A stretch of 64,000 nucleotides of DNA from an uncultured Muribaculaceae bacterium (GTDB lineage Bacteria; Bacteroidota; Bacteroidia; Bacteroidales; Muribaculaceae). A program made the translations under genes and the position numbers. The stretch lies in the NCBI GenBank assembly GCA_910578095.1, contig CAJTOZ010000001.1, positions 186,001-250,000 on the forward strand. Direction: 5' to 3'. The notes beneath the pieces are model-generated. The model was not told where the DNA came from, did no database searches, and was given only the letters and a program-made list of their open reading frames with translations. Every line of letters starts with the position of its first letter. Position 1 is the first letter of the stretch. This document shows positions 17,202-26,207 of the stretch, piece after piece.

Positions 17202-18200
17202 ATGGTAAGTTACAAAGAGTTAGGCCTCGTAAACACCCGCGAGATGTTTGCAAAGGCCATCAAAGGCGGCTACGCAGTGCCCGCTTTCAATTTCAACAAC
17301 ATGGAGCAGCTCCAGGCCATCATCAAGGCTGCTGCTGAAGAAAAATCCCCCGTTATCCTGCAGGTCAGCAAGGGCGCGCGCAACTATGCCAACGCTACCC
17401 TGCTCCGCTACATGGCCCAGGGTGCTGTGGAATATGCAAAGGAACTCGGCTGGGAACATCCCCAGATCGTTCTTCACCTCGACCACGGCGATAGCTTCGA
17501 GCTCTGCAAGAGCTGCATCGACAACGGTTTCTCCAGCGTCATGATCGACGGTTCGCACCTTCCCTACGAGGAGAACGTGGCCCTCACCAAGCAGGTTGTT
17601 GACTACGCCCACAAGTTCGATGTTACCGTTGAAGGCGAACTCGGCGTGCTCGCCGGCGTAGAGGACGAAGTTAGCTCCGACCACCACACCTACACCGACC
17701 CCGAGGAAGTTATCGACTTCGCTACCCGCACTGGCTGCGACTCGCTCGCTATCTCCATCGGCACCTCCCACGGCGCATACAAGTTCACTCCCGAGCAGTG
17801 CACCCGCAACGAAGAAGGCAAGCTCGTTCCCCCGCCGCTGGCTTTCGACGTTCTCGACGCCGTTATGGAAAAACTCCCCGGATTCCCCATCGTACTCCAC
17901 GGCTCCTCCTCCGTTCCCCAGGAAGAAGTCGACACCATCAACAAGTTCGGTGGCAAACTGCCCGATGCTATCGGTATCCCCGAAGAGCAGCTCCGCAAGG
18001 CAGCCAAGAGCGCCGTTTGCAAAATCAACATCGACAGCGACAGCCGTCTGGCCATGACCGCTGCTGTGCGCAAGGTCTTTGCTGAAAAGCCCGCAGAGTT
18101 CGACCCCCGCAAATACCTCGGTCCGGCTCGCGACAACATGGAAAAACTCTACAAGCACAAAATCGTTGAAGTGCTTGGCAGCGCAGGCAAGGCTGAATAA
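17202..18200 (+). CDS. fba: Class II fructose-bisphosphate aldolase
   Basis: Zinc-dependent aldolase interconverting fructose 1,6-bisphosphate with DHAP and glyceraldehyde 3-phosphate in glycolysis and gluconeogenesis. 332 residues, normal for the class. Visible active-site features: LHLDHGDSFE with proton donor Asp94 and zinc ligand His95, GTSHGAYK with His190, and VLHGSSS with His233. Codon use is strongly biased, typical of a highly expressed glycolytic gene, and it also leaves a long stop-free antisense frame. Flanked by its own promoter and a clear terminator, so it is a single-gene unit. Confidence 0.97.
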   Translation: MVSYKELGLVNTREMFAKAIKGGYAVPAFNFNNMEQLQAIIKAAAEEKSPVILQVSKGARNYANATLLRYMAQGAVEYAKELGWEHPQIVLHLDHGDSFELCKSCIDNGFSSVMIDGSHLPYEENVALTKQVVDYAHKFDVTVEGELGVLAGVEDEVSSDHHTYTDPEEVIDFATRTGCDSLAISIGTSHGAYKFTPEQCTRNEEGKLVPPPLAFDVLDAVMEKLPGFPIVLHGSSSVPQEEVDTINKFGGKLPDAIGIPEEQLRKAAKSAVCKINIDSDSRLAMTAAVRKVFAEKPAEFDPRKYLGPARDNMEKLYKHKIVEVLGSAGKAE

Positions 18201-18216
18201 TCCCTACCTCCATAAA

Positions 18217-18251
18217 TAAAAAAGCGTCGGTCAGTTGACCGGCGCTTTTTT
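18217..18251 (+). terminator. Intrinsic terminator of fba
   Basis: A-run, stem GCGTCGGTCA / TGACCGGCGC (one T-G wobble, 2-nt loop centre at 18233-18234), then T7. It is palindromic with A and T flanks, so it may also stop minus-strand transcription from the small gene that follows. Confidence 0.92.
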
Positions 18252-18253
18252 TA

Positions 18254-18448
18254 TCAGGCATTCTTACGTGCTGGTGGATTAAACAGTTTTTTAAACAACG
18301 GAGGAAGGAACGTGCCGACAATTGCAATGCTGAAAGCACAAATGATGCACGTGCGCACAGCCCCGAGGCCGGCGATTGTGAGGATAGCGAAGCCTATGAG
18401 TGTCGTCAGTATTAGCGACACTATGTAGGCAATTATTTGTTTGCCCAT
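18254..18448 (-). CDS. Small two-helix membrane protein, function unknown
   Basis: A 64-residue hydrophobic protein, MGKQIIAYIVSLILTT at the start, with two predicted transmembrane helices (about 5-27 and 32-50) and a basic tail FKKLFNPPARKNA. I do not recognise a family. It is supported by its position: it sits in the same orientation downstream of rprY, between a hairpin and the fba terminator. It could be the last cistron of the rprX-rprY transcript. The composition is typical of real small membrane proteins, but no motif confirms it. Confidence 0.55.
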   Translation of the reverse strand: MGKQIIAYIVSLILTTLIGFAILTIAGLGAVRTCIICAFSIAIVGTFLPPLFKKLFNPPARKNA

Positions 18449-18467
18449 AATAAAAGGAGAGTTAACT

Positions 18468-18491
18468 CCGCGCCGGCATGTGCCGGCGCGG
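18468..18491. repeat. Perfect GC-rich hairpin downstream of rprY
   Basis: An 11-bp perfect stem (18468-18478 with 18481-18491, arm CCGCGCCGGCA) around a 2-nt centre. No T-run follows on either strand, so it may be a processing or stabilising structure or a Rho-associated stop rather than a classical terminator. Confidence 0.6.
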
Positions 18492-18525
18492 GCTGTTTGA
18501 ATTTTGGTAGAGAGGGAGGGCGCCG

Positions 18526-19230
18526 TTATTTGCTTTCTTCTTCGGGAGCAATCAGTTTATAGCCCTTGCCGTGGATATTTATGATCTCGATGGAAGGATC
18601 GTCCTTGAGATGTTTGCGAAGCTTCGTGATATACACATCCATGGAACGGGCATTGAAGTAGTTGTCGTCAATCCAGATAGTCTTCAGCGCGAAGTTTCGT
18701 TCCAGGATTTCATTCACATGGGCACAAAGCAGACTGAGCAATTCGCTTTCCTTGGTAGTCAGTTTCGTTACCTTGTCGCCTATCATGAGCACCTGTTTCT
18801 GGGTGTCGAAGGTGAATTTCCCGATCTTGTAGAGCGTCACTTCTTTACCTTTCTTGCCTTTCACGCGGCGCAGGATAGCCTCGATACGAAACACGAGCTC
18901 CTCCATGGAGAAGGGTTTTGTGATATAATCATCGGCTCCGATCTTGAAGCCTTCAAGGATATCGTCCTTCAGGGATTTGGCGGTCAGGAAAATGATAGGC
19001 ACCTCCGAGTTTACGGTGCGGATTTCCTGAGCCACAGCGAAGCCGTCTTTCTTAGGCATCATGACGTCAAGCACGCAGATATCGTACTTGCCTTTCTGGA
19101 AAGCCTTGTAGCCACTTTCACCATCGGCATACAGATCGGCGTTGAAGCCCTTTGCCTGCAGATACTCGCGGAGAAGCATGCCGAGATTTTCGTCGTCTTC
19201 GCACAGCAGAATACGCATACGTTCTTCCAT
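18526..19230 (-). CDS. rprY: OmpR-family response regulator, RprY type
   Basis: 234 residues. The receiver domain shows the acidic pocket EDD (11-13), the phosphorylation site Asp55 in VLDVMMP, LTAK, and KPF. The C-terminal winged-helix domain (about 130-228) carries the OmpR-type recognition region MDVYITKLRKHL and the IHGKGYKL hairpin. The gene follows the histidine kinase by 11 nt, so they form one operon. RprXY is the Bacteroides two-component pair first found through effects on tetracycline-controlled genes; the assignment here rests on overall sequence resemblance and gene order. Confidence 0.88.
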   Translation of the reverse strand: MEERMRILLCEDDENLGMLLREYLQAKGFNADLYADGESGYKAFQKGKYDICVLDVMMPKKDGFAVAQEIRTVNSEVPIIFLTAKSLKDDILEGFKIGADDYITKPFSMEELVFRIEAILRRVKGKKGKEVTLYKIGKFTFDTQKQVLMIGDKVTKLTTKESELLSLLCAHVNEILERNFALKTIWIDDNYFNARSMDVYITKLRKHLKDDPSIEIINIHGKGYKLIAPEEESK

Positions 19231-19241
19231 AATTCTGTCGT

Positions 19242-20771
19242 TTAATTTGTTAATGGTAATATAATTTTAAATTTTGTTCCAATATTGAGCTCGCTCTCGG
19301 CGCTTATTTCTCCGCCGAGATCGGTTATCATTTTGCGCACATAGGCCAGACCGAGACCGAAACCCTTCACATCATGCCGGTTGCCGGTGCTCACTCTGTA
19401 GAATTTATCAAATATCTTCTTCAGGTCGTCACGGCGTATGCCTATGCCGTTGTCAGCCACAGTGATCTCAAGTTTGTCCTCCCCTACATTGCGGGTAGCC
19501 ACCGTCAGCTGCAGAGGCTCGTCCTCGCGGCGATATTTCACAGCATTGTCAAGCAGATTGAAAATCACATTTGTGAAATGCATCTCATCCACATTGACTA
19601 TCGCATCCTCCGCATCAAGACGTGCATTTATGCGGCCGCCATATTTCTCCACCTTCAGCTTGAAGGTGTTTACGATATTGTTGATGGCTGAATTAGCATC
19701 AATTTCTTTTAGCTTCAACGACACCTTCTGACGATCGAACATAGACATCAGCAGCACCTTCTCCACTTGAAAACGCAGGCGTTTCGTCTCATCGTTTATC
19801 ACATTGCTTATCTGTTGCATCATGGCCGGCGATTTTCGCACCGTGTCATCATTCAGCATCTGGGCCGCCAGGGAGATCGACGATATCGGCGTCTTGAATT
19901 CGTGCGTCATGTTGTTGATGAAATCGTTTTTCATCTCCGTCAGTTTTTTCTGGCGGAACGCCACAATTATTGTGAAAACAAAAATTATCAACAGAATGAA
20001 GGTGAAAGCAAAAGCCGGCACCATAAAAGATATGGACGAGAATATGAAGTCTTTCTTCGTGGGAAAATAAACTTTCAGATAGTTGAGACGTCCGGTATTG
20101 TCGTTAGGAAACAGCGCCTGCACAAACATATTGTCGCGGTCGGCTGCCGATGTCTGGAAGCCTGCCGATTTATACAGCACTGTGCCCGCGTAATTCGCCA
20201 CGGCAAATTCAAACGGCATGCGCAGCCCCAGCGTGTCAAGTTCCTGACGCAGATAACTGGCCACTACCGCAGAGTCCGCACGTTCCGAGATCGGACGGTT
20301 GCTTGCAGAAGATACAATGTTGAGTATCACATCGTCTATCATACCCTTCTGATACAGGTAGCGATTGTGGTATGTGTCCTGCAGGTTGCGGTAATGGTCG
20401 GTGGATGGCCGTGTCCCGGTCTGCAGTTTTGAAATCTCATGCACATCGCCCTTGATGGTCAGGTCGGCCTCAAGTCCGGTGGATGTCGTGAACGAATATT
20501 TCACTCCGCTCAGGTTTGGCACGTTGTCGCCGAGATATTGTGCGAAGATGGAGGAACTGCGTATGCTGTTCACATCCTCCTCCAGAAAATGACGCGCCTC
20601 ATCCTGCTCGAGATGCTGGGCCACGGCCACAAGACTCTGACGCACACCCTGTGAGAACTGTTCGTAGCGTATCTGAACTATATTTTTCATATAGAAAATC
20701 TGTATGCACAGCAACCCCACAAAGGTGATTGCCATCAGTACAGTGAGTATCCAGATCGTCTGTTTTTTCAT
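19242..20771 (-). CDS. rprX: Sensor histidine kinase, RprX type
   Basis: 509 residues from the ATG at 20771. Two membrane segments (about 7-27 and 245-270) bracket a 215-residue extracytoplasmic sensor region. The dimerisation domain has the phospho-acceptor His290 in NMTHEFKTPISSI, and the ATPase domain shows the N box LLDNAVKYR, the G1 box DNGIG, and GFGLGLAYV. An upstream in-frame Met is rejected because it would put extra charged residues before the first helix. It has a good promoter 130 nt upstream. The signal sensed is not evident. Confidence 0.9.
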   Translation of the reverse strand: MKKQTIWILTVLMAITFVGLLCIQIFYMKNIVQIRYEQFSQGVRQSLVAVAQHLEQDEARHFLEEDVNSIRSSSIFAQYLGDNVPNLSGVKYSFTTSTGLEADLTIKGDVHEISKLQTGTRPSTDHYRNLQDTYHNRYLYQKGMIDDVILNIVSSASNRPISERADSAVVASYLRQELDTLGLRMPFEFAVANYAGTVLYKSAGFQTSAADRDNMFVQALFPNDNTGRLNYLKVYFPTKKDFIFSSISFMVPAFAFTFILLIIFVFTIIVAFRQKKLTEMKNDFINNMTHEFKTPISSISLAAQMLNDDTVRKSPAMMQQISNVINDETKRLRFQVEKVLLMSMFDRQKVSLKLKEIDANSAINNIVNTFKLKVEKYGGRINARLDAEDAIVNVDEMHFTNVIFNLLDNAVKYRREDEPLQLTVATRNVGEDKLEITVADNGIGIRRDDLKKIFDKFYRVSTGNRHDVKGFGLGLAYVRKMITDLGGEISAESELNIGTKFKIILPLTN

Positions 20772-20909
20772 CTTTATAAATATGCGGTCGCATCCCTTTG
20801 CCACTTCCAGCTTGGAGTGTTAAGAATTAACCTTTGTTTTGTTAACAATTAAATTCCCTTATTGTTGGTTAAACACTATGTATTTAAGTGTGTTTTTAAC
20901 ATTTCGCCT

Positions 20910-20941
20910 CAAAATTAACTTAAATGTGTGAATATAACAAA
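20910..20941 (-). promoter_or_regulatory. Promoter of rprX-rprY
   Basis: Minus strand: -7 TAATTTTG (20917-20910), -33 TTTG (20941-20938), spacing 20 nt, a close match to consensus. It predicts an AT-rich leader of about 130 nt before rprX. Confidence 0.7.
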
Positions 20942-21020
20942 TGCTTTTACCTTAAATTCCTATTATTTACCATTTTTTGACAATGAACAAAACAAAACCG
21001 TCAAATTCACAGATGAACTG

Positions 21021-21174
21021 TAATTTTGGCACAAGCCGAAATTACGGTGCATAGAGACATGCTGCACCGTAGAGTAAGACGCAACATATGGCTTGCCATA
21101 GCATCCTGTCGGTCGCCAGGTATGAGACAGCAGTTTGTATGAAAAAACAAATCCGCTGAATTAATTCAGCGGAT
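21021..21174 (+). ncRNA. Candidate structured small RNA
   Basis: The 409-bp gap 20772-21180 is the longest gene-free stretch in the window. On the plus strand a TAATTTTG element (21021-21028) is followed by a chain of inverted repeats: TACGGTGCA / TGCACCGTA (arms near 21043 and 21062), TATGG-CTTG-CCATA (near 21090), CTGTC / GACAG (near 21107 and 21127), and the 24-nt palindrome at 21151-21174. Both flanking genes run on the minus strand, so this RNA would be an independent transcript. There is no T-run on this strand after the last hairpin and no clear -33 element. This is a hypothesis from structure only. Confidence 0.35.
21141..21174 (-). terminator. Intrinsic terminator of the cyclo-ligase transcript
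   Basis: On the minus strand, the stem ATCCGCTGAA / TTCAGCGGAT (loop TTAA) lies 6 nt after the stop codon and is followed by TTGTTTTTTC. It closes the dCMP deaminase-protease-cyclo-ligase transcript. Confidence 0.88.
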
Positions 21175-21180
21175 CTTGCT

Positions 21181-21747
21181 TCAGCGGCGGCGCACCTTTA
21201 TAAAGTGGCCGGGAGTTATGATGTAGTCTACAGGAATATCGTGCTCTTCCGCCTCAATGCTGTCGCCATCGGCCACATGCAGCAGCTGCCAGTCATATGC
21301 CACACCCACTTTCAATGCCTTGGCTGTAGCGAGCAGCCTGTCGTAATAGCCCTTGCCTCGGCCCACACGGCGCCCGAGAGTGTCATAGGCCACTGCCGGC
21401 ACTATGATAAGATCGATATCGCCCACATCCGTGATGTCGTCGCCATCAGGTTCCTCTATGCGGAATGCTCCAAGGTGCGTGCGCGTGCGTTCGTAGGGAA
21501 GTATATCAAGATCGACGCCATTTACACGCGGAAGATACATACGCTTGCGACCATGCCACTTGTCGAGAAATTCCCGGGTGGACAATTCGTCGGACAGCGA
21601 ATGGTACATCAACACTGTATCTGCCATCATAAAAGCCGCCATTTTTTCAAGCGTGGCAAATACCTCCGCAGCTGCCGAACTGCGCTCGCTGTCGCTCAAT
21701 AATGTCTTGCGTGCGCGCATGCGCATGCGTATATCTTCCTTCTTCAT
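21181..21747 (-). CDS. 5-formyltetrahydrofolate cyclo-ligase
   Basis: 188 residues, typical length. It converts 5-formyl-THF to 5,10-methenyl-THF with ATP, returning a storage folate to one-carbon metabolism. The ATP- and phosphate-binding signature GRGKGYYDRLL is intact near residue 130, and VPAVAYDTLGRRVGRGKG is the family hallmark. It is the last gene of a three-gene minus-strand group, 13 nt after the S41 protease gene, and is followed by a strong terminator. Confidence 0.93.
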   Translation of the reverse strand: MKKEDIRMRMRARKTLLSDSERSSAAAEVFATLEKMAAFMMADTVLMYHSLSDELSTREFLDKWHGRKRMYLPRVNGVDLDILPYERTRTHLGAFRIEEPDGDDITDVGDIDLIIVPAVAYDTLGRRVGRGKGYYDRLLATAKALKVGVAYDWQLLHVADGDSIEAEEHDIPVDYIITPGHFIKVRRR

Positions 21748-21760
21748 AGACCTTACGCCT

Positions 21761-23386
21761 TCATTGTTGGGACGGGAGTATGGCGGATGCCGCCCCCGAC
21801 TTAATTTGTTTTACGGCTTCAATGACGGCAGGATCATCGGTATTGTCTATTTCGTAATAAGCCTGTATGCCGAGCACGTCCCGCGCAATGAGAGCCTTCA
21901 GCTGTCTAACAATCAGGCGACGGGAATTGTTGAGGTAGTAGTAGCGTAGCCGCACGCCGTTCTGCTTCACGTACGATGCGAACGCCGACAATAGCACACC
22001 ATCAGAGGGCAGCATATCAAGCAGTTCGTCTGTTGTTTCGGCTTTCGACAGTTCGCTGCGGTTCAGATCCACATACTCGAAGGCAAAGCGGTTCAGCAGA
22101 CTGGCATTGGCGAGCTCAAGATAGAATTTGTTCACGCCCGCCGTATCAGACGGCACAAAGACATCAGGCATGATACCGCCTCCGCCGTACACGGTGCGGC
22201 CGCCTACCGTTGTGAATAGTTCACCGGTTTTTATGTGGGCGCTGTCGGGCGTGAAATTCTCTCCGTGGTTGTAGCGCTCCAGTATCTCGGATTCGTATGC
22301 CTCGTTGTCGCCACGGACGTAGTCTTTCTGGATGCAGCGTCCGGAAGGCGTGTAGTACCGTTGCACGGTAAGGCGCAACTCGCTGCTGTCCGGCAACTCG
22401 AAACTACGCTGCACAAGGCCTTTGCCAAACGACCGCCTTCCCACTATCAGACCACGGTCATTGTCCTGTATGGCCCCGGAGAATATCTCGCTGCTGCTGG
22501 CCGAGAATTCATCAATGAGCACCACAACCGGCACATCATCAAAATTTCCGGTACCGTCGCTGAGCACCACCGAGTTTTCCTTCACATCGCGTCCCTTGGT
22601 GGCTACTATCACGCTGCGTTCCGGCAGGAACTCGTTCACCATCATTATAGCGGGATCCATGTAGCCGCCGACATTACCACGCAAATCGATGATGAACGCC
22701 TCGGCTCCCTCGCGGTGCAAGCCGTACACATCCTGCAGGAAGTCGGCATAGGTATTGCGACCGAACGTATTCACTTTTACATATCCGATGGCATCGTCCA
22801 CCATATATGCCGCGTCAATGCTCTCTACCGGCACGGAATTGCGGATAATATGGAATTTCAGAACATCCGGCACTCCGTGGCGCACCACGCTCACCTCTAT
22901 CTCTGAACCTTGCGCACCGCGGAGCAACGCGCGCACATCATCGGGGTGCACATCGGCACCAACCAGCGAACTGTCGCCGGCTGCAATAATCCGGTCGCCG
23001 GCTTTCAATCCGGCTTTTTCGGAGGGGCCACCCGAAATCACCTCAACCACGCACACGGTATCGTTCAACTGCTGAAACTGGATTCCGATGCCGCTGAACG
23101 ACCCGTCAAGGCGAAGATTGGCATCAGCCCGTTCGTCGGCCGATATATATACCGAGTGCGGGTCAAGATTGGCCAGCAACAGCGGTATGGCGCTCTCCAC
23201 CACACTGTCCATGTTCAACGCATCCACATAATCGTCCTCTATGATTTCAAGCACACGTGCGAGCTTACGCTGCGTCACGGTGGTGCGGTCGCCGCCGGCC
23301 AGACAATAGCCGAGCCACATTCCTGCCACCAGCACACAAGCTCCGATGAGAGGCAGAAAGCGTCCGTATATTTTTTTCTCTGACAT
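21761..23386 (-). CDS. S41 family C-terminal processing peptidase
   Basis: 541 residues from the ATG at 23386. An N-terminal membrane anchor (about 9-30) is followed by a PDZ domain (about 95-175, including GIGIQF and AGLKAGDRI) and the tail-specific protease domain. The Ser-Lys dyad is Ser297 in EFSASSSE and Lys322 in SFGKGLVQ. It should act in the periplasm on C-termini of exported proteins. The C-terminal 150 residues after about 390 are specific to the Bacteroidetes form. The start lies 2 nt after the dCMP deaminase stop, so translation is probably linked. Confidence 0.92.
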   Translation of the reverse strand: MSEKKIYGRFLPLIGACVLVAGMWLGYCLAGGDRTTVTQRKLARVLEIIEDDYVDALNMDSVVESAIPLLLANLDPHSVYISADERADANLRLDGSFSGIGIQFQQLNDTVCVVEVISGGPSEKAGLKAGDRIIAAGDSSLVGADVHPDDVRALLRGAQGSEIEVSVVRHGVPDVLKFHIIRNSVPVESIDAAYMVDDAIGYVKVNTFGRNTYADFLQDVYGLHREGAEAFIIDLRGNVGGYMDPAIMMVNEFLPERSVIVATKGRDVKENSVVLSDGTGNFDDVPVVVLIDEFSASSSEIFSGAIQDNDRGLIVGRRSFGKGLVQRSFELPDSSELRLTVQRYYTPSGRCIQKDYVRGDNEAYESEILERYNHGENFTPDSAHIKTGELFTTVGGRTVYGGGGIMPDVFVPSDTAGVNKFYLELANASLLNRFAFEYVDLNRSELSKAETTDELLDMLPSDGVLLSAFASYVKQNGVRLRYYYLNNSRRLIVRQLKALIARDVLGIQAYYEIDNTDDPAVIEAVKQIKSGAASAILPSQQ

Positions 23387-23388
23387 GA

Positions 23389-23826
23389 CTATTTTATAAT
23401 TTCCGGAATGTGCACACACTCCACGCCGCTGTGGCGCAGCAGTTCGATACCGTCGGCTATGCGGTAAAGTTCATTGAACACCACACGCCGTATGCCTGCC
23501 TGGATTATTAGTTTGGCACATTCCATACATGGCGACGCCGTGACATAAAGTGTGGCTCCGTCACTACTGTTGTTGCTTCTCGCCACCTTGGTTATGGCAT
23601 TGGCCTCGGCATGCAGCACGTATGGTTTGGTGGAGCCGCTCTCATCCTCGCATACGTTCTCAAAGCCGGTAGGAGTGCCGTTATATCCATCGGATATTAT
23701 CATCCGGTTTTTGACAATCAGTGCCCCCACTTTACGGCGAACGCAGTAGGAATTCTCGGCCCATATACTGGCCATGCGCAGGTATCGGCAATCGAGCAGC
23801 AACTGTTTTTCAGTTTGTTCGTTCAT
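23389..23826 (-). CDS. Deoxycytidylate (dCMP) deaminase family protein
   Basis: 145 residues. The zinc site is complete: His72-Ala-Glu74 in HAEANAI and Cys100-x2-Cys103 in PCMECAK. The DGYNGTP segment (about 46-52) matches the substrate region of dCMP deaminases, which produce dUMP for thymidylate synthesis. The start at 23826 is set by the promoter just upstream; longer versions of the frame run into feoAB. It heads a transcript with the protease and cyclo-ligase genes. Confidence 0.93.
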   Translation of the reverse strand: MNEQTEKQLLLDCRYLRMASIWAENSYCVRRKVGALIVKNRMIISDGYNGTPTGFENVCEDESGSTKPYVLHAEANAITKVARSNNSSDGATLYVTASPCMECAKLIIQAGIRRVVFNELYRIADGIELLRHSGVECVHIPEIIK

Positions 23827-23835
23827 ATTTAAGTG

Positions 23836-23866
23836 CAAAGGTACAAAATATCTCTCAATCAGCAAA
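23836..23866 (-). promoter_or_regulatory. Promoter of the dCMP deaminase operon
   Basis: Minus strand: -7 TACCTTTG (23843-23836), -33 TTTG (23866-23863), spacing 19 nt. The -33 box overlaps the last codons of feoAB. The leader would be only about 3-6 nt. Confidence 0.68.
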
Positions 23867-26207
23867 GAAGAGCGATCCGGTACACTCCGAAGGCCACAAT
23901 CCAGGCTATCACTGTATTGTACACGACACTGAATGCGGCCCAGCGCCACGACCCGCATTCCCGGGCTATGGCCGTGACTGTAGCAAGGCACGGACAATAC
24001 AACAAAATGAACACCATGAAGCTAAGAGCCTCGGCAGGGCCGAAATCCGGCCGGCCGTTTTGGGGATTCACGCTTTCCAGACGGGCTCCGAGTTTGGCCG
24101 GGGCCGACGCCTCATTATCAGTGTATAGCACTCCAAGAGTTGAAACCACAATCTCTTTGGCAGGCACTCCGGCCACGGCGGCCACCGTTCCGCGCCACCC
24201 TATGCCGAGGGGCGCCATCACAGGGTTGACTGCCTTGCCTATGCTTTCCAGATAACTGTCTTTTTCGGGATCACCGGCGTTGCCGATAGGGAAATAGTTC
24301 AAAGCCCACACAAAAATACTGGCGAGAAGTATTATTCCGCCCATTTTGCGCAGATACTCCTTTCCTTTACCCCAGGTGTGGCGAATGCTCGAACGCAGCG
24401 TGGGCACACGGTAGGGCGGCAGTTCCATGACGAAAGGCGTCTCTTCCTTGCGGAACATTGTGCGCCGTAGCAGACGCGCCGTCACTACAGCCACCAGCAC
24501 GCCGGTCAGATACACACCCATGAACACCACTGCGGCATGCGCCGGAAAAAAAGTACCGATGAGCAGCACGTACAGAGGCACACGGGCCGAGCACGACATG
24601 AAAGGATTGATGAGTATGGTGATCAACCGGCTGGAACGGCTCTCGATAGCGCGCGCGGCCATTATCGCCGGCACATTGCAGCCAAAACCCATCACCAGAG
24701 GGATGAACGACTTGCCGTGCAGCCCTATGCGATGCATCACCTTGTCCATTATGAATGCGGCCCTGGCCATATACCCGGAATCCTCCATGAAGGATATACA
24801 AAAATATAGGATCAATATATTGGGAAGGAACACGATCACTCCCCCTACTCCTCCTATTATTCCATCCGCAATCAGATCTTTAAGAGCTCCGTCCGGCAAT
24901 ACGCGCGACACAACATCGCTGATGGCGGCCACCGCGCTCTCTATCCAGTCCATGGGAAATTGTCCGAGGAAGAATGTTGCCCAGAAGATGAAAAACATTA
25001 TGGCAAAAAATATCGGGAAACCGAGCAACTTATTGGTGACCACGCTGTCCACAAGCCTGGTCATCTCGCGGTTGTCGACGGTATTCTGGCGCAATGTCTC
25101 GGCCAAGGCGCCGGCTATGAATCCATATTTCGCCGATGCCACCTGCGAAGGTATATCCTCATCGTGCAATGCTGTCAGCGCACTGCGCAGCTCATCTCTC
25201 AACTGCAGGATTTTCCTGCTGTCATCGCAGCCGGCGATCTGCCGCTCAGCCTCCTTGTCGCCCTCAAGCAGTTTTATTGCCACATACCGTGGCGAAAAGC
25301 GCCGTTCTATGGCTTCGCTCTCTTTCAGGGTGTCTATGAGTTTGCGGACGGCTTTCTCCACATCGGCACCGAGGCTCACATGCACGTGGCGCACATTTGG
25401 CTGCACATCGTTGTACACCTCGATGACGGTCTCGAGCAATCGCGCCACACCTTCGCCGCTGCGCGCCACCACAGGCACCATCGGCACTCCGATCATTCCA
25501 CCGAGCATGTCATAATCCAACTCGCCACCTCCGGCCCTGAGCTCATCATACATGTTCAGGGCTATGACCATCCTGCGGTCCATGTCGATGAGCTCTGTGG
25601 TCAGGTACAGGTTTCGTTCCAGATTGCTCGTATCCACCACATTCACTATCACGTCGGGAGTATTGTCATGCAGATATCTGCGCACATACATCTCTTCGGG
25701 CGAATACGTCGACAAGGAGTATGTTCCGGGCAGGTCGACTATATTGAATGTGTATCCGGCATGATGAAACACCCTGCGTTTCGCATCCACCGTCACCCCG
25801 GAATAGTTGCCCACATGTTCGGTAGCGCCACTGAGGGTATTGAAAAGCGTAGTCTTGCCACAATTGGGGTTTCCTATGAGAGCCACATTTATGCTTCGGT
25901 GCTCATCTCTCACTATCATCTCGCCCTCTTCATGCACTTCCAGTGTGCCGGCGCTCTCCAGACGGCGTATCTGTGCAGGATCGTCGATTTTAACGACCTC
26001 TATCATTCTGGCTTCGGCTGTGCGGAGGCTCACCTCATAGTTCATGACACCATATTTTATGGGATCTTTGAGCGGAGCGTGCAGAAGCACCCGCACCGGA
26101 CGCCCTTTGACGAATCCCATCTCCATGACACGTTTTCGGAACGCGCCATGACCGAGAATTTTCACAACTACGGCAATATCGCCGGTATTAAGTTCGGACA
26201 GTCTCAT
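23859..26207 (-). CDS. feoB: Ferrous iron transporter, FeoA-FeoB fusion
   Basis: 782 residues. Residues 1-75 are a FeoA (SH3-like) domain, which is a separate protein in E. coli. The FeoB G-domain follows: G1 GNPNCGKTT (112-120), G3 DLPG (158-161), G4 NMYD, and then the membrane part with two gate motifs including GCNVPAIMAARAI. It imports Fe2+ across the inner membrane, which suits an anaerobe. Its ATG shares one base with the MBOAT stop (TGATG), so its translation is coupled to an envelope-modification gene. I find no obvious Fur-like operator here; the nearest promoter upstream is that of ftsY. Confidence 0.96.
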   Translation of the reverse strand: MRLSELNTGDIAVVVKILGHGAFRKRVMEMGFVKGRPVRVLLHAPLKDPIKYGVMNYEVSLRTAEARMIEVVKIDDPAQIRRLESAGTLEVHEEGEMIVRDEHRSINVALIGNPNCGKTTLFNTLSGATEHVGNYSGVTVDAKRRVFHHAGYTFNIVDLPGTYSLSTYSPEEMYVRRYLHDNTPDVIVNVVDTSNLERNLYLTTELIDMDRRMVIALNMYDELRAGGGELDYDMLGGMIGVPMVPVVARSGEGVARLLETVIEVYNDVQPNVRHVHVSLGADVEKAVRKLIDTLKESEAIERRFSPRYVAIKLLEGDKEAERQIAGCDDSRKILQLRDELRSALTALHDEDIPSQVASAKYGFIAGALAETLRQNTVDNREMTRLVDSVVTNKLLGFPIFFAIMFFIFWATFFLGQFPMDWIESAVAAISDVVSRVLPDGALKDLIADGIIGGVGGVIVFLPNILILYFCISFMEDSGYMARAAFIMDKVMHRIGLHGKSFIPLVMGFGCNVPAIMAARAIESRSSRLITILINPFMSCSARVPLYVLLIGTFFPAHAAVVFMGVYLTGVLVAVVTARLLRRTMFRKEETPFVMELPPYRVPTLRSSIRHTWGKGKEYLRKMGGIILLASIFVWALNYFPIGNAGDPEKDSYLESIGKAVNPVMAPLGIGWRGTVAAVAGVPAKEIVVSTLGVLYTDNEASAPAKLGARLESVNPQNGRPDFGPAEALSFMVFILLYCPCLATVTAIARECGSWRWAAFSVVYNTVIAWIVAFGVYRIALLC

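Noticed and set aside
17220..18158. A 312-residue antisense frame across fba
   Set aside because: Same effect of codon bias; fba is complete with active-site residues, promoter and terminator.
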